Position numbers and translations under genes: made by a program. This document shows, in pieces, positions 44,904 through 54,100 of a stretch of DNA of 64,000 nt. Origin of the DNA: Dyadobacter sp. CY347 (GTDB taxonomy: Bacteria > Bacteroidota > Bacteroidia > Cytophagales > Spirosomataceae). Within the stretch, counting starts at the first letter, position 1; every line of letters starts with the position of its first letter. The notes under the pieces are model-generated. The model was not told the origin of the DNA. It ran no database searches and worked only from the letters and a program-made list of their open reading frames with translations. The DNA is taken from positions 372,001 through 436,000 of the forward strand of contig NZ_JAKFFT010000004.1 in assembly GCF_021502655.1 (NCBI RefSeq), in the 5' to 3' direction.

Positions 44904-45581
44904 ATGACGGAGTCAACAGAGCCAATTATCATACTGGATCGGGCAGATATTTATCAGGGTGAGCGGCCTGTTTTAAACGATGTACATTTCGAAATAAAAA
45001 ACGGTGAGTTCGTGTATATGATCGGACGGACCGGAAGCGGAAAAAGTTCTCTTTTGAAGACGTTGTACGCGGACTTGTGGCTGCACACAGGATCTGCCAA
45101 AGTGGTTGGTTATGAACTGCACAACATTAAGCGATCCGATATCCCGTTTCTGCGCCGCAAGATTGGCATTGTTTTCCAGGACTTTCAGTTACTTTCCGAC
45201 CGTTCTGTTGAGGATAACCTGTCGTTTGTTTTGAAAGCGACCGGCTGGGATGACAAGGGGAAAATCTCAAAGCGCATTGCTGAGGTTTTGATGCAGGTGG
45301 GACTGGGAACAGCGCAGAAGAGAATGCCTCACCAGCTTTCGGGCGGTGAGCAGCAGCGGGTTGTAATTGCCCGCGCCATGCTGAACGAGCCGCGGATATT
45401 GATCGCCGATGAGCCCACGGGTAATCTGGATCCGGAAGTAGGAGAGCAGATTATGCAGGTTTTCAGGACGATCAACAATGCCGGCGTCGCTATTTTGATG
45501 GCAACCCACAACCACGAGTTTCTGCGGAAATTTCCGGCGCGTGTTTTGAAATGCGAGAACGGAAGTGTTACAGAAGGCTGA
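44904..45581 (+). CDS. ftsE: Cell division ABC transporter ATP-binding protein FtsE
   Basis: The 225-residue ATPase has Walker A GRTGSGKS (41-48), the Q-loop in IVFQDFQLL, the ABC signature LSGGEQQR (about 144-151), Walker B ILIADEPTGNLDP and the H-loop in MATHNH. It belongs to the FtsE/LolD group. With the membrane partner FtsX it controls peptidoglycan hydrolases at the septum. FtsX is not adjacent, as is frequent in Bacteroidota, so LolD-like function cannot be fully excluded. Confidence 0.85.
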   Translation: MTESTEPIIILDRADIYQGERPVLNDVHFEIKNGEFVYMIGRTGSGKSSLLKTLYADLWLHTGSAKVVGYELHNIKRSDIPFLRRKIGIVFQDFQLLSDRSVEDNLSFVLKATGWDDKGKISKRIAEVLMQVGLGTAQKRMPHQLSGGEQQRVVIARAMLNEPRILIADEPTGNLDPEVGEQIMQVFRTINNAGVAILMATHNHEFLRKFPARVLKCENGSVTEG

Positions 45582-45596
45582 TTTTAATTGAAGCAT

Positions 45597-45640
45597 AAAA
45601 AGGAAAGGATCCGATCAACCGATCGGATCCTTTCCTTTTT
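45597..45640. terminator. Bidirectional intrinsic terminator between ftsE and porX
   Basis: A perfect 20-bp stem (45597-45616 and 45621-45640) has the loop AACC and carries A runs on the 5' side and T runs on the 3' side, so it serves both convergent genes. The inner part of each arm is AGGAAAGGATCCGATC and its complement. Confidence 0.92.
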
Positions 45641-45655
45641 ATATATGAACCTGAA

Positions 45656-47224
45656 TTACTTCGCTTTCAGATCAATGATCGGAATGATCATTTCTTCCAG
45701 GGAGACGCCTCCGTGCTGGAATGTATCCCTGTATAAATTCACGTATTGATTGTAATTGTTCGGGTAAGCAAAGAAATAATCCTCTTTGGTGAACACGTAA
45801 GAAGTGGAAACGTGTGGTTTTGGCAGGAAAATTCTTTCAGGCTTGCGGCATACCATTAGGTTTTTATCATCGAAACCCAAATTCTTTCCGTGTTTGTAAC
45901 GGAGGTTTGTATTCGTTTCACGGTAACCAATGATTTTCACCGGTTTCTGAACGCGGATCATACCGTGATCCGTCGTCAAAATAAGTCTGCATTTCTTCTC
46001 AGCCACCTTTTTGATGAAGTCCAAAAGAGGTGAATGCTGGAACCAGGATTTCGTAATGGACCTGTAAGCAGCTTCATCCGGCGCCAGTTCCTTGATCATC
46101 TGAACGTCCGTCCGGGCATGCGAAAGCATATCCACAAAGTTATATACAACCACATTCAGCTGGTTATTCAGCATGTTATTGAAGTTGTCTATCAATGCTT
46201 TACCCTGGTTGGCATTCAGGATCTTGTGATAAGAGCTTTTCACACTGGTAAGGTGATTCATTTCAAGCTGCTTTTGCAGGAAATCATGCTCATGGTTGTT
46301 CAATCCCTCTTCACCTTCGGGTGTGTTTTCATCACTTACCCACCATTGCGGATGCTTACGCTCCATTTCACTCGGCATAAGGCCCGAGAAAATGGCATTA
46401 CGCGCATATCCCGTGGTCGTAGGCAAAATTGAGTAGTATGATGATTCTTCCTCAATGTTGAAATATTCCTGTAAAATCGGCTGGATCATTTTCCATTGGT
46501 CATAACGGAAATTATCGATCAGCAGGAAGAATAACGGCTCATCCGATCCTTTCAGATGCGGGAAAACCTTTTGTTTCATCAACTGGTGTGATAAAATAGG
46601 CTTATCCGAGCGCGGATCGTTCAGCCATTCTTCATATTCATCTTCAATGAATTTGCAAAAATTAGCATTGGCTTCGCTTTTTTGCATGCTGAAAACCTCT
46701 GCCATTCCCTGATCTTCGGAATTTTCGAGTTCCAACTCCCAGTATATCAGTTTTTTATAAATATCAGCCCATTCTTCATGTCCGATCCTGTCCTGGTATT
46801 GCATGGCCAGGTTCCGGAATTCCTGCTGGTAACTCAATGTCGTTTTCTCTGTAACCAGCCTTTTGTTATCCAGGATCTTTTTTACAGAAAGTAAAATCTG
46901 ATTGGGATTCAACGGTTTGATCAGATAATCATCGATTTTGGAACCGATGGCATCTTCCATGATATGCTCTTCCTCACTCTTTGTAATCATCACAACAGGC
47001 AAATTAGGCTGTTGCTGTTTTATTTGTGCCAATGTTTCGAGGCCGGTCATACCCGGCATCATTTCATCCAGAAAAACAATGTCAAACCGGTCGTTTTCAA
47101 TGCGGTCCAATGCATCGGCACCGCTGTTCACGGGCGTCACGCTGTAACCTTTATTGGTCAAAAACATGATATGTGGTTTGAGGAGATCTATTTCATCATC
47201 GGCCCAAAGAATGTTATATTGCAT
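45656..47224 (-). CDS. porX: T9SS response regulator PorX (receiver + PglZ domain)
   Basis: The 522-residue protein has a CheY-like receiver (about 1-120) with acidic Asp9/Asp10, phosphorylated Asp53 (VFLDEMMPG), Thr81 and Lys103 (LIKP). A helical linker and a PglZ alkaline-phosphatase-like domain (about 225-520) follow. PglZ metal-site residues are seen in LLIDNFRYDQW (Asp237, Asp242), nucleophile-like Thr271 in PTTTGYARN, and the C-terminal TTDHG and HG-x-x-S motifs. PorX, with the kinase PorY and the sigma factor SigP, controls T9SS gene expression; its PglZ domain is a zinc-dependent phosphodiesterase in studied homologues. Confidence 0.93.
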   Translation of the reverse strand: MQYNILWADDEIDLLKPHIMFLTNKGYSVTPVNSGADALDRIENDRFDIVFLDEMMPGMTGLETLAQIKQQQPNLPVVMITKSEEEHIMEDAIGSKIDDYLIKPLNPNQILLSVKKILDNKRLVTEKTTLSYQQEFRNLAMQYQDRIGHEEWADIYKKLIYWELELENSEDQGMAEVFSMQKSEANANFCKFIEDEYEEWLNDPRSDKPILSHQLMKQKVFPHLKGSDEPLFFLLIDNFRYDQWKMIQPILQEYFNIEEESSYYSILPTTTGYARNAIFSGLMPSEMERKHPQWWVSDENTPEGEEGLNNHEHDFLQKQLEMNHLTSVKSSYHKILNANQGKALIDNFNNMLNNQLNVVVYNFVDMLSHARTDVQMIKELAPDEAAYRSITKSWFQHSPLLDFIKKVAEKKCRLILTTDHGMIRVQKPVKIIGYRETNTNLRYKHGKNLGFDDKNLMVCRKPERIFLPKPHVSTSYVFTKEDYFFAYPNNYNQYVNLYRDTFQHGGVSLEEMIIPIIDLKAK

Positions 47225-47381
47225 AAGTATGGTTTTTCAATTGGTTAATAAAATCACTACAAGGGTAACGCCCTAATTCAGACAGGTCGTATAAAAATAC
47301 CCGTTTTAACGTTTTTTAAGAGACTGGAATCTGCAAGGGTGTTGCAAAAAAAGTTACAAATAGCGTTCCAGTTGGCCGATG

Positions 47382-48122
47382 TCAGAGTAAAAACTTTCTG
47401 CTGACCCGAATCAGGTCTTCCGGGGTATCCACGCCATGAGAGTCGTCAGAAGTAATCACCGCTTTGATTGCATAACCATTTTCCAGCCAGCGAAGTTGCT
47501 CCAATGCTTCTGCTTTTTCAAGCGAAGAAACGGGTAATTTGGTGATCTCCGCAAGCACATCCGCCCGGTAAGCGTAGATGCCTATATGTTTGTAAAAAGT
47601 ATGAGCACCAAGCCATTGGCCCGATTCCGGATTGCGCAGATAGGGGATCGTTTGCCTGCTGAAATACAAAACCTCATTACGCTTATTCAAAACCGCTTTG
47701 GGCACATTGTGGTTAAAAAGGATCTCATCGCTGTCAATCACTTTCACAAGCGTTGCCAGCTCGACTTCACCATTCAATGCTTCTGCCAGATTATCTATGG
47801 GTTCGGGGCTTATAAAAGGTTCGTCACCCTGAATGTTGATCACATATTCGTAAACGCCGTCCGTTTTGGAAAGCGCTTCAAAGCAGCGATCTGTTCCGCT
47901 TTGGTGCGCGGTGTTCGTCATAATGGCTTTTCCGCCAAAGTCTGTGACGTGGTTGAAGATTCTTTCGTCATCGGTGGCAACAATTACCTGATCGAGTTGT
48001 GTAGCTTTGGACGATTGTTCGTAAACCCGCTGGATCATGCTTTTTCCGCCAATATCAACCAATGCTTTGGCTGGAAAACGGGTGGAAGCGTAGCGGGCAG
48101 GGATTATTCCTAATATTCGCAC
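47382..48122 (-). CDS. kdsB: 3-deoxy-manno-octulosonate cytidylyltransferase
   Basis: The 246-residue product has the CMP-Kdo synthetase motif ILGIIPARYASTRFPAKALVDIGGKSMIQRVYEQ at the start, ATDDERIF (about 50-57), NIQGDEPFI (about 96-104) and the C-terminal GVDTPEDL. It activates Kdo as CMP-Kdo for lipopolysaccharide inner-core synthesis. It is divergent from the DUF4905-like gene with 31 bases between starts. The 157-base gap downstream (47225-47381) contains no convincing terminator. Confidence 0.96.
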   Translation of the reverse strand: MRILGIIPARYASTRFPAKALVDIGGKSMIQRVYEQSSKATQLDQVIVATDDERIFNHVTDFGGKAIMTNTAHQSGTDRCFEALSKTDGVYEYVINIQGDEPFISPEPIDNLAEALNGEVELATLVKVIDSDEILFNHNVPKAVLNKRNEVLYFSRQTIPYLRNPESGQWLGAHTFYKHIGIYAYRADVLAEITKLPVSSLEKAEALEQLRWLENGYAIKAVITSDDSHGVDTPEDLIRVSRKFLL

Positions 48123-48153
48123 GAGGTCAGTTGGTCTATATTTCTGTTGAATT

Positions 48154-48966
48154 TTGTTTCAAAATAAAGCTAAAAAATTGCAAAAGGTCTTTTCTCAACG
48201 GTTTTTACAAAATATCTGGCGGATTTTGCCCGACCCTGATCCTGACAGCAATCTCTGGGTTGTAGAACTTCGCGACGCCACATTGAAAAAAGTATCATTT
48301 TCAGTCATTGATACTGGTGAAATGACACAGCTGTGGCACCATTCTCCCGAAGAAGCCGATTGGTGGAGCTCGCTGACCGCGTTTTCCTGCAACAGTATTT
48401 TCCTGCACAATTACCGCTATCCCGAAATTCCCGAACCAACCGATTTGCTGGCATTCTCGGCCACGGATGGGCGGTTTCTGTGGGCGTTACCCAATCATTT
48501 GATGGTAAAACCGCTGGATAACAGACATATAGAAGTTGCAACCAAGTCGGGAGAGCAGTTTATTCATAAACAATGTAATGCTGAAACGGGTGAAACCGCA
48601 TCGCTGAAAGAAAATTACGGGCCGCAAATTGAAAGAATAATTTTACAAGAACCGGTTCGTTACAGGAAGGACAGCGTTTATTTCCAAAAACTGGCATCAT
48701 TTATCCATGAAATAACGAATGGGCACGATGCAGTAACTATTGATTATTTGGAGAAAAGACCCTATATAATGTTTTCTTATTATATTTACGATCAGGATAA
48801 ATCAGTTCAATACCTCCTCATTGTGACAGATCAAAGGCAGCTGATTTTACATGAACAGCTGTCTGAAGGACGCGAAGGAATGGGCCGCTCAACGATGATG
48901 CTAAAAGCATCTACATTGGTTTATCTGAAAAACAACAACGAGTTTTCGAGTCTAACACTTTCATAA
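48154..48966 (+). CDS. Conserved Bacteroidota protein, possibly DUF4905
   Basis: The product is 270 residues, starting at a TTG. It appears beta-rich, with a pattern resembling beta-propeller strands (LWVVELRDATLKKVSFSVID, FLWALPNHLMVKPL). I believe it matches DUF4905, a Cytophagales/Bacteroidota family of unknown function, but cannot verify that here. There is no signal peptide and no membrane segment. The LysM protein gene starts three bases after its stop, so the two are cotranscribed and may both relate to the envelope. Confidence 0.65.
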   Translation: MFQNKAKKLQKVFSQRFLQNIWRILPDPDPDSNLWVVELRDATLKKVSFSVIDTGEMTQLWHHSPEEADWWSSLTAFSCNSIFLHNYRYPEIPEPTDLLAFSATDGRFLWALPNHLMVKPLDNRHIEVATKSGEQFIHKQCNAETGETASLKENYGPQIERIILQEPVRYRKDSVYFQKLASFIHEITNGHDAVTIDYLEKRPYIMFSYYIYDQDKSVQYLLIVTDQRQLILHEQLSEGREGMGRSTMMLKASTLVYLKNNNEFSSLTLS

Positions 48967-48969
48967 TAA

Positions 48970-50016
48970 ATGAAATACATTTTTTGCCTGACCATTTTGT
49001 TAGGTTTGTTTACAGGTTTGATTGAGGCCCGGGCAAACGGGAATTATGAGGTTGACTCCGTTGGGGTTGAAAGAGTGGGAGGTAAAATATTCGTTCTGCA
49101 TAGGGTAAACCAGGGGCAAACCATGTTTGCGGTGGTGCGCCAGTACGGCACATCCATTCAGGCGCTGCGGGAAGCCAATCCCGGGATGGCAGATAATATC
49201 CAGTCGGGACAGACCATCAGGGTGCCATACACTCCCAAAACCAGCAAAAAAGATTCAAAGAAAGAAGACAAAAAGGAAGATAGAAAAGAAGCTGCTAAGG
49301 CTGAGGTGAAGGAAGTAAAGCCGACCGTTACTACGCCCGCACCTGCAACACCTGCTCCCACAGCACCAGCCGCAACAGCGCCTACCGCCCCGGCACCGAC
49401 AACAACCTCTGCGCCAACTGCAAGCGCAACCGTTCCCGCGCCAGCCAATGGCTTGCACAAAGTGGAGCCCGGCGAAACCCTTTATCGTGTTGCAGTAAAA
49501 TATGGTGTTCTCATGGCTGATCTCCGGAAATGGAATAATCTTACCGACGACAATTTGAAGGATGGACAAGAACTGATTGTGAGTGAGAAAGCACCTGAAA
49601 AGCCAGCTCCAACGGTTGCTGCGCCTGCGCCAAAAGTTACTACTACAACCACGGTCGTGAAAGATTCTGTGAAAGCAAAGGCCATTGTTCCAGAGAAAGT
49701 GGTGAAGCCCGTTGAAGAAGTTGCGCCGCCTAAGGTTGTGAAAGGCAAGAAAAAATCGGAATCCGGCTTGGCGGAAGTGATTGAGACAGACGAAAGTACA
49801 AGCAAATTCCTAGGCTTGCACCGCACGGCGCCGGTAGGGGCCTTGGTGGAGGTTTTGAATGAATACAATCAGGAAAAAATCATCGTCCGCATTATTGGCC
49901 GCATTCCCGATACGAGCATCAACGACGACATTGTAATCAAGTTATCTTCAAGGGCTTTTGAAAAAGTTTCGCCGAACAGCAAACGATTCCGGGCCGTTGT
50001 CAGTTATCTTGAATAA
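48970..50016 (+). CDS. Secreted LysM protein with C-terminal double-psi beta-barrel-like domain
   Basis: The 348-residue protein has a signal peptide (about 1-22). LysM 1 lies at about 42-87 (FVLHRVNQGQTMFAVVRQYG). A Lys/Glu-rich stretch and a Pro/Ala/Thr linker (118-160) follow, then LysM 2 at about 162-205 (HKVEPGETLYRVAVKYG). The C-terminal domain (about 262-345) resembles the RlpA double-psi barrel (LHRTAPVGALVEVLN, KLSSRAFEKV). LysM domains bind peptidoglycan. The barrel lacks an obvious RlpA catalytic Asp/His set, so it may be a binding rather than a cutting module. Confidence 0.85.
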   Translation: MKYIFCLTILLGLFTGLIEARANGNYEVDSVGVERVGGKIFVLHRVNQGQTMFAVVRQYGTSIQALREANPGMADNIQSGQTIRVPYTPKTSKKDSKKEDKKEDRKEAAKAEVKEVKPTVTTPAPATPAPTAPAATAPTAPAPTTTSAPTASATVPAPANGLHKVEPGETLYRVAVKYGVLMADLRKWNNLTDDNLKDGQELIVSEKAPEKPAPTVAAPAPKVTTTTTVVKDSVKAKAIVPEKVVKPVEEVAPPKVVKGKKKSESGLAEVIETDESTSKFLGLHRTAPVGALVEVLNEYNQEKIIVRIIGRIPDTSINDDIVIKLSSRAFEKVSPNSKRFRAVVSYLE

Positions 50017-50034
50017 GCATTCTACATCAACATT

Positions 50035-50247
50035 ATGAAGCATTTACCTCAATTCCGTTCCAAAAGAGAAGAGGAGCGGGCAGCACTGAAAAACACCACT
50101 GGCTATAAATTATGGAGCGTGATGTTCACGATACTCTATCCCTTCATCGCCATTTTTACTTTCTTGTTTTCGGGCATTATTATGTTTTTCTCAGGTATTT
50201 CAAAAGTTTTGGCTTACCTGTTCGGAGGAAGCCATGCACGGCACTGA
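50035..50247 (+). CDS. Small membrane protein
   Basis: This 70-residue protein has a charged N-terminus (about 1-22) and one or two hydrophobic segments (about 27-64). It is unrecognised. It overlaps the start of the next gene by 14 bases and follows the LysM gene by 18 bases, so it is in the same operon. Being short, it is less certain than its neighbours, but the operon-like spacing supports it. Confidence 0.6.
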   Translation: MKHLPQFRSKREEERAALKNTTGYKLWSVMFTILYPFIAIFTFLFSGIIMFFSGISKVLAYLFGGSHARH

Positions 50248-51037
50248 GGTTATCATTCCTACATTTTCATCATTCGTTACGGATTTACTGGAGGAAAAGG
50301 CCGAGCAATATAATCAGCCCGCATTCATTCCTGTTGATCCAATCAGCATCCCACATTCATTTTCTGTAAAGCAGGACATTGAGATCATGGGTTTCTGGGC
50401 GGCCGTGCTTGCCTGGGGTCAACGGAAGACCATTATCAATAAATGTCACGAGCTGGCTTCATTAATGGATGGCGCGCCTTACGACTTTGTGCTAAATCAT
50501 ACAGAAAGCGACTTAAAACCTTTCCTGCATTTCAAGCACCGCACCTTCAACGCGACGGATACGCTATATTTTCTGCATTTTCTCCAGCAATATTACCGGC
50601 AACACAATTCGCTTGAATTCGCATTCAGCAGCCATATGCAGGCAGGCGAAGAAACCATCGAAAGTGCTCTGATCGGTTTCCACAACCTCTTCCGCGACTC
50701 AGAACATTTCCCTGCAAGAACGGCCAAACACATTGCCACACCATTAAGAAAATCCTCCTGCAAGCGCCTGAACATGTTCCTGCGCTGGATGGTAAGAAAA
50801 GACAATAAAGGCGTAGATTTCGGCATATGGAACACCATTAAGCCGTCCCAGCTCGTATGCCCCTGCGACGTGCACGTAGACCGCGTCGCCCGCCTCCTGG
50901 GCCTCATCAAACGCCCGCTCACCGACTGGCAAACCGCCAAGGAACTCACCGCCTCATTAAAGCAACTAAACCCGGAAGATCCTGTGAAGTATGACTTTGC
51001 TTTGTTTGGGTTAGGGATTGAAGGGTTTGCGAAATGA
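50234..51037 (+). CDS. TIGR02757 family protein (DUF2400)
   Basis: The 267-residue product is a full-length TIGR02757 (DUF2400) protein, with the blocks DIEIMGFWAAVLAWGQRKTIINK (about 48-70), RKSSCKRLNMFLRWMVRKDNKGVDFGIW (about 173-200) and PCDVHVDRVARLLGL. The last segments resemble the helix-hairpin-helix DNA glycosylase superfamily, but catalytic Lys/Asp equivalents are not obvious. Function is unknown. The start overlaps the small membrane protein gene. Confidence 0.88.
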   Translation: MHGTEVIIPTFSSFVTDLLEEKAEQYNQPAFIPVDPISIPHSFSVKQDIEIMGFWAAVLAWGQRKTIINKCHELASLMDGAPYDFVLNHTESDLKPFLHFKHRTFNATDTLYFLHFLQQYYRQHNSLEFAFSSHMQAGEETIESALIGFHNLFRDSEHFPARTAKHIATPLRKSSCKRLNMFLRWMVRKDNKGVDFGIWNTIKPSQLVCPCDVHVDRVARLLGLIKRPLTDWQTAKELTASLKQLNPEDPVKYDFALFGLGIEGFAK

Positions 51038-51048
51038 TTTTTTTGTTC

Positions 51049-51086
51049 AATAAAAAAATGCTGGCCCCTCTCGAAGCCAGCATTTT
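51049..51086. terminator. Bidirectional terminator between TIGR02757 gene and ThuA fusion gene
   Basis: An 11-bp perfect stem (51055-51065 and 51076-51086, AAAATGCTGGC / GCCAGCATTTT) has A residues on the left, giving a T tract on the reverse strand, and a short T tract on the right. It serves the convergent genes ending at 51037 and 51109. Confidence 0.85.
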
Positions 51087-51108
51087 CTATTTAAATAACA
51101 TTAAAACT

Positions 51109-54100
51109 TTACATTGCTGCGCTGTCGAACTTTATCCATTCGATTCCGAAGAGTGGTTTGGAGGCTGCTGAGGGGTTTTTGAATATGAAAAATAGTTTGT
51201 GCAGCTTATTGTCTGCCGGGGCCTTGATAGGGATGTTGATCGTCTCAGCCTTATCTACCTTCCCTTCGCCGACTTTGGGTCCCGAAACGCTGTCCAGATG
51301 GATTTCCAGTATTCCGCCCGCTGTTCTTTCCGCAACGGAAGTTACGGCAACCGACAGATTTGAAATTCCACTCAGATCAATGTCATCAAATGAGATGAAA
51401 CTGCCGTTCTTGGTGCCGATGACCATTTCACCGCCTTTTTCATTTTTAAATTTGAAAATATTGCTGGTGCTGTCCGCTGCGTTGGCCAGAATGGTTGCTG
51501 GGCGCAATGCGATGGTTTTTGAACCGGTTAATGGTCCCATGGCAGCACTTCCCTTATCTGTATAACTGGCTGTGAAAATATATGAACCGTCTTTTTTCTT
51601 TGCCTCAGTTACATATGTGCTTTTCAGCGGCTTTTTATCCACCACTTTTTCCTTTGCAAGAGACAGAATGTATTTTACCATTTCCTCCGCTTCTTCCGGT
51701 TTGTGCTGCGGATGCGCTGCCATAGCTTGCTCTCCCCAAACACCACCACCGCCACGGATCACTTTATCAGCCAGCGTCTTCACGGAATTACGTTCCTTTT
51801 CATAGCGTTTCGCTACTTCAATATAAGCCGGTCCGATAGACTTTTTATCAATGGAATGACAAGCCTTGCAGTCGCTCAGCTCGATCAGGCGTTTACCCGT
51901 TTCGAAACCTGTATTTGCCACATGGCCTTGCGCCAATTGCGTTTTGTCGAAACCTTCCAGATAATTAATGGTCAACGTTACTTCGTCCTCCGGGATCTTT
52001 TTGTCGGCCAGACTTCCATCTTCCTTGTCTGCCACGGAAACTTCGTAATTCACAGGTTTATCATTCCAATAGAATGTCTTATTTCCCTTAATGGCCACAT
52101 CCACTTTTGGGATAGCATTGCCCGCTTTTACAGTCACTTCCGAAGTGTTGGAATTTCCTGCGCTGTCTGTCACTTTCAAAATCGCAACATATTCTCCTGG
52201 TTTTGCATAAGTGAAGCTTGGATTGGCAACCGTGCTTTTTGGGAGTCCTTTACCAAATGTCCATTCATATTTCACCGCATCGCCGTCGTGATCGATAGAG
52301 CCTTTTGACGAGAAATTGACTTTTAAAGGAACTGCTCCCACGGTGTTTGTAGCAGTGGCTAATGCAACCGGAACGCGATTTCCTGCATTATAAGTAATAT
52401 GTGACAAGCTTGCCTCGTCATTTTGTGCAAACCAGTTAGGGCCGTATTCCAATGTATACAATGACCCATCATTGGCAAATTGCATGTCAATCGGGTGACT
52501 GAACTTTGTATTGGGCAGGAAGCGCTCGATATTTTGCAGATCGCCCTGCTCATTCATGGTTACAATGTTAATGTAATCCCGGATCCAATCGTAAGCGAAG
52601 AATTTGCCGCTATAATATCCTGGAAATTTGGCCTTGCTGTCCTGAAAATCAGCAGCATAATAAACCGGTCCTGCCATTGCATTACGCCCGCCTTTGCCTA
52701 CAATGGCCCCGAAATCTCGTGAATCGGCATATGGATAGTAAATGTATGCAGGCTGCGCAGGCGGAAGTTCCTGTAAACCAGTGTTATGCGGGGAATTGTT
52801 GATCGGTTTAGCCGGATCAAATGGTTTCCCCGACGTGCTGTCTGCGAAATTGAAATCAACGTAAGGCTTGTTGTCGGCGATGAATAGGGGATAACCGAAG
52901 TAACCCGCTTTTCTGGCCTGGTTAACCTCATCATATCCGCGCGGACCGCGTTTTGGATCATCATTAGAAGCATCCGGGCCTACGTCGCCCCAATACAAAT
53001 AGCCTGTATGCTGATCGATCGAAATCCGGTAAGGGTTTCTCGTTCCCATAACGTAAATTTCGGGCCTTGCTTTTGGGTTTCCGGCAGGGAACAAGTTTCC
53101 TTCGGGAATGTCATATAAGTTGGTGCCACCCGGCATGTTCGCACGGCGATCTCCATATCTCGGCTTGATCCTCAACACTTTACCGCGAAGGGAATTCGTG
53201 TTGGAAGATGTATGTCTGCCATCCCAGCCTTCACGACCCGGACGCCCGTCAATAGGTCCGTAACCATTTGACTGGAAAGGATTTACATCGTCCCCTGTGG
53301 ATAAATACAAATTTCCTTTTGCATCCCAGGCAATCGAACCGCCTGTGTGGCAGCAATCTGTTCTTTTTACCGGAACCGTCAGCAAAACTTCCTCGGTTGA
53401 AAGCAGCAATGTGTCTTTTACATCATCATATTTGAAGCGGGACAAATGCTGAGCGGTGTCTTTTTCTGTCGAAGGCGGCGAATAATAAAGGTAAACCAGC
53501 TTGTTGGCCTTGAAATTCGGGTCAATGTTCAGGCCCATTAAGCCATATTCCTGTTTGATATATACCGGAACATCTGCAACGACCTTGATCTTACCGGTTT
53601 TAGGATTATAAAGTTTAAGTTTTCCTTTACGCTCACTTAACAAAACGCGTTGATCGTCCAGCACAGCAAGCTCGGTTGGCTCGTCCAGTTTTGTTGCCAG
53701 CACTTTCTTGGTGAAGCGGTTCTCTTCCGGACGTGATTTGGAATAATCCAGCTTGGAAGCCATAACATAATTTAAGCCGCCAGTCAAATGTTTTACAAAA
53801 ACCGGATTAACGAATGTTGCGTCCTCATGTCCAAAATTGGTATAAAATGCCTTTCCGCCATCATATTCGTGATACCAGGACATCGGGTGATCATCGCCCA
53901 TTTTGCCGTCTTTGTAAGATTTCTCATCAATCTTAACCAGCACATTCACCTTCGGATTGAAATTTTTGAAGTCATAAAACTCATCCTTAATCTTCCATTT
54001 TTTAGGAAAATCGGTCATCGATTCGTGCTTGTCATTCACCACGTAAGCTTCACCTTCCTGCACATTCGGATTGCCCGGATGGCTCAGGAATTGTGCGCCT

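Noticed and set aside
47323..47372. Inverted repeat after kdsB as a terminator
   Set aside because: Seven base pairs with a loop of over 30 bases and no T tract on the coding strand are too weak.
49320..49460. Repetitive Pro/Ala/Thr coding stretch as a DNA repeat or CRISPR-like array
   Set aside because: It is a low-complexity linker within the LysM protein. There are no regular spacers and no repeat unit of constant length.
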